A stretch of DNA of 47,377 nt from Leisingera sp. ANG-M7 (GTDB taxonomy: Bacteria > Pseudomonadota > Alphaproteobacteria > Rhodobacterales > Rhodobacteraceae). The stretch's first letter is position 1; each line of letters starts with the position of its first letter. Below, piece by piece: positions 26,082-33,250 of the stretch. The stretch spans positions 1 through 47,377 of the forward strand of contig NZ_JWLI01000018.1 of the NCBI RefSeq assembly GCF_000813965.1, read 5' to 3'. The notes under the pieces were generated by a model. That model was given only the letters and a program-made list of their open reading frames with translations. It searched no databases and was not told the origin of the DNA. The translations under genes were made by a program, and so were the position numbers.

Positions 26082-29000
26082 TCACAAATCATCCAAAAGC
26101 GCGGCGAGGTCCGCATCCATTTCGTCATCATCCCCATCGTCGCCGTCATCGTCATCCCCAAACGATGACAGCAAGTCATCCAGATCCCCGAGGCCATCGT
26201 CATCCCCGTCATCGCCTCCGAAATCAAGATCATCCAGGCCGAGATCGTCCTCATCGTCTCCGCCCAAATCCAAATCAAGATCCAGCTCTTCGTCTTCATC
26301 GCCACCCCCGGCAGGCGGCTTGGGCTTCGGCAGCCCGCGCGGGTCCGGCGGCGAGGGCTCAGGCGCCGGCAATCCGGTCCAGGGCCCCAGGATCTCAGCA
26401 CCCTTCAGGGAGTTGAAAGAGGTCAGCCGCACCTCATCCCGCCCCTTGACCGCACTCACCGCCATAAACCCGCGTTCCTGTGCCAGCGCGATCTTGTCCA
26501 GATCAATATTGCGCTCAGTGCAGGGCAACGCCACCTGGTCGCCGAATTTGTCGTTCACATAATGATAGGGCATCCCGCCCAGAGACATAATTTTCCCCAG
26601 CTGCAACGATGGCCCGTTTTCCTTGAAGGAGCGCCCGAGCAAAATCGCAACCAGCACCACCGGATTGGCCCAGAGCAAGCCCTTCAGGCCTTCCGTTTCG
26701 GTAAACTCCTCGAAATCAAACTCATAGCAGGGATCGGTTTTTTCACCATAGGGCCGGCGCAGCAGGAACCGCGGGCTGGCCAGCCCCAGATGGCCGGCCT
26801 CCGCCATGCCCTGAAGCGTGTTCCAAGAATCAGCCACCAGCTTGGGCCGCTCTGCTTTGGGCGTTTTCAGAAACTCCGGTGAAATCGACGCAAAGAACGG
26901 CGCATCCACATGTGCCGCGACTCTTGCGATCCGGCCCAGCAGCTCTGCATGCGGCGGGGTTTCCTCGAACTGATACATCCCGATCAGCGCCGAATAGCCG
27001 CCGCGCCCGTTTTCCTCGTCCAGCGGCTCCTCTGTCAGCAGCCGCACGAGGCCGGTCTTGGACAGGTCGTCTTCGGCCGCCAGATCCGCCGCCAGCTCCT
27101 CTGCCGAGATGTCATAGAGCATCACATCCAGCGTATCGTCTGCCTCAATGGAGCGCGCCATCAGGTCCAACGAGCGCCACTGCGCCTCGACCGACTGGAA
27201 CTCCGGGTGATGCAGCACCAGCCGCATTGCATCCGACAGCGCTTCATCCACCGCCTTCTGCATCTCGGCCACCTGCGGGTCCGGCAGTGCCCGGATATGC
27301 GGGCCAACAACGCGCGCCAGCAGTTCCTCCACCGGCGAGGCCTCGCGCAGCGTGTTGCCGGTATCGCCAATCAGTTGCTGAAAGGCGCTCAGCCGCTTGT
27401 CCGCCGGCACCGAGTTCCCGGCAGATGTCCGCTTGGGCGCCCGCGCCTTGGTGCCGAATTTCTCAGCCCAGGCTTTCAGCGTCTTGGCTGCATGATCCGC
27501 CGTCGCGCCGCTTTGCAATTGCTTGCGCAGGCCCACCAGCTCGGAAAACAGTTCCACGTTTTCATACAACTCATCCGGGTGCAGCCCGTCCAGGTCCTCC
27601 AGCTTGACCGCAATGCCCGCACCGTCCTTGCCAATCGGCAGCACCAGTTCGGTGGCAAAACCTTCGATCACATCTTCGACCGTATCCGGGTCCAGAAGGA
27701 TTGCCTTGCGCGCCGCCAGCGCATCACCGGTCTCAACCTGCCCCTTGGCCGCCCGCCCGGAAAAGTCCCCCAGAACAGCCATCCGGAACCGCTTGCGCTC
27801 CAGCCTCGAGGCCGCGGGCCGTTCGGCACTCATGGTGCCATAGGCAAACTCCGGCTCGTCCGAGGCCTCTGCCGCCGCCGCTGCCGGTTCATCGCCGCCT
27901 GCGTCCAGATCCCCCAGAAGCGCATCCAGATCGTCGCCGCCCGCCTCGGCGGAGTCCTCGTCATCACCGCCAAGCCCGCCCAGCAGATCATCCAGGTCCA
28001 TATCCCCGCCGTCACCGCCAATCAGGCTGTCGAGATCCGCATCCGCGTCCCCCAGCCCGCCCAGCAGCGCGTCGAGATCATCTTCGGCGCTGTCCGCGTC
28101 CTCTGCCTCTTCGGCCTCCGCTTCCTCGCCAAGCCCCGCCAGCAAACCGTCCAGATCGCCGTTCTCTTCCTCATCGCTGCCAAGATCGCCCAGCAGGTCA
28201 TCCAGATCGGCATTCCCGCCAGCCTCATCCAGGCCGCCAAGCAGCGCGTCCAGATCATCCTCCGCGTTTGCGGAATCCTCTTCGCCAGCAAAAAGTGCAT
28301 CCAGATCAGAACTGTCTGTGTCTTCCGCTTCCGTATCCAGACCGCCCAGAAGATCATCCAACCCGTCTTCGCCGTCAGCAGCCTCAGTTGCGGTCTCTTC
28401 CTCCGCACCGCCCATGAGCGCATCAAGATCGTCCGCGGCATCATCCTCGCCGCCCAGGTCTCCCAACAGGCTGTCCAGATCGCTGTCTCCCGCGGAGTCT
28501 TCCGCCAGCAAGGTCTCCAAACCGGCCCCGCCGCCTTCAGCATCCTCGTCAATGCCGGCGTCCGCGAGGCCCGCCAGCACATCATCAGCGCCATCCTCCG
28601 CGGCCTCTTCCGGTTCATCACTGCCAAGATCCGCAAGCAGATCATCCAGACCGCCGTCGTCTGCTTCAGCGTCTTCAGGAGCCTCCAGCGTATCCAGCGC
28701 CGCGCTCAGATCCTCTTCGCCGGCGTCGTCCTCCGGTTCCTCAAGACCGCTCAGGATGTCATCCAGATCAGTGCCGGCACCGGTGTCTTCCTCAGGCGCG
28801 TCCTCTGCCAGCCCGGCCAGAATATCCCCGGCATCATCCGCCTCTCCGGCTTCTTCGGGCGCATCAAGGCTGTCCAGAACGGCGCCTAGGTCGCCGTCTT
28901 CCGCGTCATCCTCTTCAGGCGCAGCGTCAAGCAGTCCGTCCAGAATATCGTCGGAGCCGTCATCTTCCGCATCTTCAATCTCAACGGCGGCGAGGCTTTC

Positions 29001-31055
29001 CAGCGCATCTTCCGCATCGCTGGCGGTTTCGTCCTCCCCGGGCGCCTCCTGCAGCAGCCCGTCAAGCACGTCGTCCAGTCCGGCGTCCTCCTCATCATCG
29101 GACACAACCGCGTCCGCCAGGCTCTCCAGGGCAGCAGCCGCTTCTTCGCCGCTGTCTTCCTCTGCCAGATCCGTATCTGCAAGCCCGGTCAGAACATCGG
29201 AAGTATCGTCATCTTCGTCTTCGGCAACATCCACCGCAGCCAGGCTTTCCAAAGCCGCACCAGACTCATCCTCCTCCTCAGCCGCGTCCGGTTCCAGATC
29301 TGCCAGCCCCTCCAGAATGTCCGAATGGTCCTCATCTTCAGTCTCAGCCACCTCTGCGGCTGCAAGGCTGTCCAACGCGGCGCCCGCAGCATCATCGGCC
29401 TCATCCTCTACTTCGATCGCGGCCAGGTCATCCAAAACCGAGGCATGGTCCTCTTCCTCGTCAGCGTCCGGCACATCCGCAGCCGCAAGGCTCTCCAAGG
29501 CCGCGCCGGCAGTGTCGTCTTCCGCGGCATCGCCGGTTTCCAAAGCGGCCAGGCTTTCGAGCGCATCCTCCGCCGCGGTGTCTTCATCCTCTTCCACCGC
29601 GGCATCTGCCAGCGCATCCAGAACGCCGGAATGATCTTCTTCGCCATCCTCCGCAATTTCGACAGAGGCGAGGCTCTCCAGCGCATCATCAGCAGCCGTA
29701 TCGGCTTCCTCCGGCACTTCCAGATCCGCCAGCGCATCCAGCACACCAGCGTGATCCTCTTCTTCCGCGTCAGTCACTTCAACGGACGCCAGGCTTTCCA
29801 GCGCCGCTCCCGCGGTATCTTCTTCGGCCGCCTCCTCCACGTCCTGCGCCGCCAGCCCGGCCAGCACATCGCCGGAGGTGTCCTCCTCCTCTTCGGGGAG
29901 GTCGGCCTGCGCCAGCCCTTCGAGGACAGAACCCGTCTGATCATCTTCTTCAGCATCCGGAATTTCCGCCGCAGCCAGCGAGGCCAGCGCTTCTCCGGCC
30001 TCATCGCCCTGGTCTTCTTCTTCGGGTGCGGCAGCGCTCAGTCCCGCCAGCACATCAGCGGACCCATCATCCGTTTCAGCCTGCTCAGGCGCAGCAGCCC
30101 GCAAGTCATCCAGAACGCTGCCGGAGCCATCCTCTGCTTCAGCTTCTTGCGGGGCCTGTGCGGAAAGCCCGGCCAGCACCTCACCGGACGTATCTTCCTC
30201 TTCTTCCGGAAGGTCAGCCTGGGCCAGCCCCTCCAGCACCGCCGCAGAGGTGTCCTCCTCAGCGGTCTCGGGAACCTCAGCCGCCACCAGCGACGCCAGG
30301 GCATCTGCGGCTTCATCCGGCTGGTCTGTGTCCTCAGGCGCCGCCGCGCTCAAACCGGCCAGCACGTCCGCTGACGTGTCTTCTGTCTCCGCAGCTTCCG
30401 GCGCGGCGTCGCGCAGCGCATCCAGAACCCCGCCGGAGGTATCCTCAGGCCCGGCATCTTCCGGCGCCTTCACGGCGAGGCCGGCCAGCACGTCACCCGT
30501 GGTGTCCGCCTCTTCCTCCGGCAGTTCCAGATTGCGCAGGCTGTCCAGCGCCGCGGCACTGTCCGCATCCGCTGCCGGTGCCGATACTGCCGCCAGCAGC
30601 GACGGGTCGTTCAGGATCGTCTCGATCAGCGCCTCGGCGCCGGTCTTGCCGTCCATATACGCCATCAGGTTCTGCAGCTGGGTACGCGCCTCCAAAAGCG
30701 GGCGCAGCGCATCCACTTTGGCGGCAATCGCGCCGGGCGCGAAATCCGCCATGCTCTCAAACGTCAGATCCACCGCCAGGTTGCCCTCGCCGGTCAGCGT
30801 GTTGGGCACGGTGAAGGCGGCGCGCGGCGCCAGGCCCTTCATCCGCTCGTCAAAATTGTCGACGTCAATTTCCAGGAACTTGCGGTCCGCAACCGCGGGC
30901 TGCTCAACCGTGGACTTGCCAATCAGATCGCTCATCACCCCCATGACAAAGGGCAGCTGCACCTTCTTCTCGGCGCCATAAAGCTCCACGTCATATTCAA
31001 TCTGCACCCTGGGCGCCCGGTTCCGGGCGATGAACTTCTGCGAACTGTCAGCCAT
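26082..31055 (-). CDS. Giant TssB-(acidic repeats)-TssB'-TssC' sheath-protein fusion
   Basis: This 1657-residue protein is not a standard T6SS component. Residues 1-155 are nearly identical to the canonical TssB at 42337-42852. Residues about 184-1052 are a very acidic Leu-containing repeat region. Residues about 1085-1185 form a second, divergent TssB-like domain (FRMAVLGDFSGR, then RKAILLDPDTVEDVI, then an LELFSELVGLRKQL-like helix). Residues about 1240-1555 resemble the TssC core (HHPEFQSVEAQWRSLDLM, GLASPRFLLRRPYGEKTDP). The C-terminal roughly 120 residues of normal TssC are absent, replaced by an Asp-rich tail ending ALLDDL. The ATG overlaps the sodium-channel stop by 8 bases. It may be a minor sheath, cap or baseplate-adaptor protein; its function is unknown. 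Confidence 0.9.
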   Translation of the reverse strand: MADSSQKFIARNRAPRVQIEYDVELYGAEKKVQLPFVMGVMSDLIGKSTVEQPAVADRKFLEIDVDNFDERMKGLAPRAAFTVPNTLTGEGNLAVDLTFESMADFAPGAIAAKVDALRPLLEARTQLQNLMAYMDGKTGAEALIETILNDPSLLAAVSAPAADADSAAALDSLRNLELPEEEADTTGDVLAGLAVKAPEDAGPEDTSGGVLDALRDAAPEAAETEDTSADVLAGLSAAAPEDTDQPDEAADALASLVAAEVPETAEEDTSAAVLEGLAQADLPEEEEDTSGEVLAGLSAQAPQEAEAEDGSGSVLDDLRAAAPEQAETDDGSADVLAGLSAAAPEEEDQGDEAGEALASLAAAEIPDAEEDDQTGSVLEGLAQADLPEEEEDTSGDVLAGLAAQDVEEAAEEDTAGAALESLASVEVTDAEEEDHAGVLDALADLEVPEEADTAADDALESLASVEIAEDGEEDHSGVLDALADAAVEEDEDTAAEDALESLAALETGDAAEDDTAGAALESLAAADVPDADEEEDHASVLDDLAAIEVEDEADDAAGAALDSLAAAEVAETEDEDHSDILEGLADLEPDAAEEEDESGAALESLAAVDVAEDEDDDTSDVLTGLADTDLAEEDSGEEAAAALESLADAVVSDDEEDAGLDDVLDGLLQEAPGEDETASDAEDALESLAAVEIEDAEDDGSDDILDGLLDAAPEEDDAEDGDLGAVLDSLDAPEEAGEADDAGDILAGLAEDAPEEDTGAGTDLDDILSGLEEPEDDAGEEDLSAALDTLEAPEDAEADDGGLDDLLADLGSDEPEEAAEDGADDVLAGLADAGIDEDAEGGGAGLETLLAEDSAGDSDLDSLLGDLGGEDDAADDLDALMGGAEEETATEAADGEDGLDDLLGGLDTEAEDTDSSDLDALFAGEEDSANAEDDLDALLGGLDEAGGNADLDDLLGDLGSDEEENGDLDGLLAGLGEEAEAEEAEDADSAEDDLDALLGGLGDADADLDSLIGGDGGDMDLDDLLGGLGGDDEDSAEAGGDDLDALLGDLDAGGDEPAAAAAEASDEPEFAYGTMSAERPAASRLERKRFRMAVLGDFSGRAAKGQVETGDALAARKAILLDPDTVEDVIEGFATELVLPIGKDGAGIAVKLEDLDGLHPDELYENVELFSELVGLRKQLQSGATADHAAKTLKAWAEKFGTKARAPKRTSAGNSVPADKRLSAFQQLIGDTGNTLREASPVEELLARVVGPHIRALPDPQVAEMQKAVDEALSDAMRLVLHHPEFQSVEAQWRSLDLMARSIEADDTLDVMLYDISAEELAADLAAEDDLSKTGLVRLLTEEPLDEENGRGGYSALIGMYQFEETPPHAELLGRIARVAAHVDAPFFASISPEFLKTPKAERPKLVADSWNTLQGMAEAGHLGLASPRFLLRRPYGEKTDPCYEFDFEEFTETEGLKGLLWANPVVLVAILLGRSFKENGPSLQLGKIMSLGGMPYHYVNDKFGDQVALPCTERNIDLDKIALAQERGFMAVSAVKGRDEVRLTSFNSLKGAEILGPWTGLPAPEPSPPDPRGLPKPKPPAGGGDEDEELDLDLDLGGDDEDDLGLDDLDFGGDDGDDDGLGDLDDLLSSFGDDDDGDDGDDDEMDADLAALLDDL
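27900..30506 (-). repeat. In-gene acidic tandem repeats with 312-bp higher-order period
   Basis: This encodes residues 184-1052 of the fusion. The first part is built from about 21-residue units of the form D-[TS]-x-x-x-V-L-x-x-L-x-x-x-x-P-E-acidic. Five units make a 104-residue block that recurs starting at residues 184, 288 and 392 (bases 30506, 30194, 29882), with the five unit types in the same order in the first two blocks. Later units degenerate to shorter DLDALLGGL-type repeats separated by Asp/Glu/Gly/Ala. The pattern looks like repeated unequal duplication under selection for acidic, short amphipathic helices. Confidence 0.9.
30591..31055 (-). repeat. Duplicated tssB segment, copy in fusion gene
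   Basis: The first 155 codons of the fusion match tssB at 42388-42852 at high nucleotide identity, including an uninterrupted 42-base identity at 30780-30821 (against 42577-42618). This indicates recent duplication or gene conversion between two loci 11.8 kb apart in direct orientation. Confidence 0.9.
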
Positions 31056-31902
31056 TGCCCTGCCCCTTCAGCTCGGCAATCTCCGCCCGCAGCGCCTTGA
31101 TCTCGTCATGCAGCTCCATCACATGCGCATCCACCACGTCGGTCTCCGACTTCACCAGATCACGCAGCTTCTCGAACTCCGCCTCGGCATCGGCCTCCAC
31201 CGCCGACTGCATGGTGTTGACCAGCAGGCCGATGAACAGGTTCAGCACCGAAAACGCGGTGATCACGATGAACGGCACAAAGAACGACCATGCAAACGGG
31301 AATTCCTCCATCACCGGGCGCACGATCCCCATCGACCAGCTTTCCAGCGTCATGATCTGGAACAGCGAATAGAGCGACCGGCCGAGCGTGCCGAACCATT
31401 CGTCAAAGGCGGCGCCATACATCATCGTCGCCATCACGCCAAAGACGTAGAACACGATGGAGATCATCACAATCACCGCGCCCATGCCGGGCAAGGCATC
31501 CAGAAGCGCCTGCACAACAGCCCGCATCTGCGGAATGACCGACAGCAGGCGCAGTGCCCGCACCACCCGCAGGCCGCGAAGCGCCGACAGGCCCTGGCTG
31601 TCCGGGAACAGCCCGAAGGAGACGACAACCAGGTCGAAGATGTTCCAGGCAGAGGAGAAGAACCGGAAGCCATAGGCAAACAGCTTCAGCGCCAGCTCCA
31701 GCACAAAGATCGCCAGAACAGCGGTGTCGATCACATCCAGCAGCCCGCCCGCATGCGCCCGCACCGCCGCCGAGGTGCCAAGGCCCAGCGTGATCGCATT
31801 GAAGATGATGATGCCCAGAATGGCATTGGTCACCGACCTGCGTTCAACAAATTCGCGGGCCTTGTCCCGAAGCGTCTCTGCGGATTGCGCGCTGCTGTCC
31901 AA
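31048..31902 (-). CDS. Bacterial voltage-gated sodium channel (NavBac type)
   Basis: This 284-residue six-helix channel monomer, expected to tetramerise in the inner membrane, has S1 (about 24-44), S2 (54-78) and S3 (83-99). The S4 voltage sensor RGLRVVRALRLLSVIPQMR has Arg109, 112, 115 and 118. S5 spans about 138-162, then a pore helix and the selectivity filter TLESWSM (185-191), S6 about 205-232 and a C-terminal coiled coil (about 236-280). The filter is the sodium-selective NavAb/NaChBac signature, and the length fits that family. Its stop overlaps the fusion-gene start by 8 bases, embedding it in the T6SS operon. Nav channels are not known T6SS parts; whether the link is functional is unknown. 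Confidence 0.93.
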   Translation of the reverse strand: MDSSAQSAETLRDKAREFVERRSVTNAILGIIIFNAITLGLGTSAAVRAHAGGLLDVIDTAVLAIFVLELALKLFAYGFRFFSSAWNIFDLVVVSFGLFPDSQGLSALRGLRVVRALRLLSVIPQMRAVVQALLDALPGMGAVIVMISIVFYVFGVMATMMYGAAFDEWFGTLGRSLYSLFQIMTLESWSMGIVRPVMEEFPFAWSFFVPFIVITAFSVLNLFIGLLVNTMQSAVEADAEAEFEKLRDLVKSETDVVDAHVMELHDEIKALRAEIAELKGQGNG

Positions 31903-31966
31903 TGTGTGTCTCCACCGGTCTTTCAGTTATCCGGACGCAGTCTGCGCCCAGCTGTCTTGTTTGGTC

Positions 31967-33214
31967 TCAGGCCGCGTCAAACACGGTTCCGTCCAGCACC
32001 TTGCTGGTGATCTTGTCATAGGCATAGCCGCCAACCGCGCCGCCCACACCCAGGGCCAGATCCTTGGCGCCGGTGGCGATCGAGTTGCCGTCGATCGGCG
32101 ACAGCGCCAGGGCTGCGAACTTCAGCCCTTCGCGGAACACCTTCAACGCCTTCGGATCCTTGATCGTCAGTGCCTTCACCCGCTTCATCAGGTCCTTGAT
32201 GTTGTTGGCCCAGCCGCGGGCGTCCGCATACATGATCTGGATCTTGTCGATGGCTTTCTGAACTTCAGCGTAGTTGCCCGCCAGGGCCGTATCCAGCGCC
32301 TTGCTGATCATCACCAGCTGAGTCTTTTTGTCCTTCACCGGGTGCTTCTTCAGCTTCTTGCCAACCTCCGCCAGAAATTCCTTCTTGAGCTTTTCCTGCT
32401 CCTTCAGGATCTTGTTCAGCGTCTTCGACAGGTCATGCATCTTGACGACCATCTGGGCATATTTCGCCTTCAGCGTATCGGCCGCATCCTCCACCGTCTT
32501 GACCGACGGCTGTGAGATGCCCAGGAACTCCTGGAACACCGCTGCCGAAACCTCATTCGCGGCATTCAGCGCCGGGTTGGAGGCTGCCTTTTCCACCACC
32601 ACCAGGTTTTTCACCAGAATGGTCTTGGACTGGTTGATGTCGATCGCCAGCTTGCCGATGTCCTTGGCCAGCGACACGCCGGACTTGATCAGCCCGATGA
32701 TACCAAAGGCCGCGCCGGCGCCACCGGAAAACGGCGAGGTCGCCATCGCCGCGATGCTCACCGCCAGCCCGGCCAGAGTGCCGGCAATCGACACGCCTAC
32801 CTTGATCTTGAACTTGGACCATTCCTTTTTCTTCTTCTGAAGGTTCGTCCAGGCCTTCTGCGCGGCCAGTTCCGCCGCCTTCTCGCCGACCTTGATGTCG
32901 TTCTTGATGGCGTCGTTCAGCCCCTTCAGCTGCTTCTCCATCGCCTTCTTGTCGGCGCCTTTGTTGGCCATCTCGACAAAGGCCTTGTCGAACACCTTGC
33001 ACTTCTTCTCGATGGTATCGCGGGTCTGTTCAAAGACCTCGCTGGCACCGGCATGGAATTCCTGCTGCAGAAGCGGGTCTTTCTCGACCCCCTTCTCCAT
33101 TTTCTTGTCCAGTTCGACCACAACTTTGAAGGACAATTGGGGCGGCTTGACCATCTCCAGCCCCGAAGCGCCGACTTCGACGTTCTTCATGTCCATGACA
33201 ACATGTTTAACCAT
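31967..33214 (-). CDS. Lys-rich helical protein with hydrophobic hairpin, candidate T6SS effector
   Basis: I do not recognise a family with certainty. The 415-residue protein has no signal peptide. After a short strand-rich start (about 1-35) it is predicted to be long, charged helices (about 36-135 and 235-350), interrupted by a hydrophobic segment at 137-183 (VGVSIAGTLAGLAVSIAAMA, then a Gly-rich turn, then FGIIGLIKSGVSLA). A second Ala/Gly-rich patch lies at about 364-398. This layout of long helices with a buried membrane hairpin resembles alpha-pore-forming toxins such as the ClyA/HBL/Xax class, by shape only. GGAAGGAG precedes the ATG. It lies just after clpV, where the Agrobacterium locus carries its tai-tae immunity-effector pair. 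A structural T6SS accessory role is the main alternative. Confidence 0.75.
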   Translation of the reverse strand: MVKHVVMDMKNVEVGASGLEMVKPPQLSFKVVVELDKKMEKGVEKDPLLQQEFHAGASEVFEQTRDTIEKKCKVFDKAFVEMANKGADKKAMEKQLKGLNDAIKNDIKVGEKAAELAAQKAWTNLQKKKKEWSKFKIKVGVSIAGTLAGLAVSIAAMATSPFSGGAGAAFGIIGLIKSGVSLAKDIGKLAIDINQSKTILVKNLVVVEKAASNPALNAANEVSAAVFQEFLGISQPSVKTVEDAADTLKAKYAQMVVKMHDLSKTLNKILKEQEKLKKEFLAEVGKKLKKHPVKDKKTQLVMISKALDTALAGNYAEVQKAIDKIQIMYADARGWANNIKDLMKRVKALTIKDPKALKVFREGLKFAALALSPIDGNSIATGAKDLALGVGGAVGGYAYDKITSKVLDGTVFDAA

Positions 33215-33250
33215 AGGAACTCCTTCCCTACTTGTTACCGTTTTGTGCGA

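Noticed and set aside
26910-28889. Long plus-strand frames opposite the sheath fusion (659 codons here, and a Ser-rich 438-codon frame at 28318-29634)
   Set aside because: They mirror the acidic repeats on the other strand: Asp/Glu codons read in reverse give Ser/Ile/Arg. There is no ribosome site and no domain.
27900-30506. CRISPR-like or calcium-binding RTX interpretation of the repeats
   Set aside because: The repeats are in frame and protein-coding with no unique spacers. RTX nonapeptides (GGxGxDxUx) are not seen; units are Leu-helix plus acidic runs instead.
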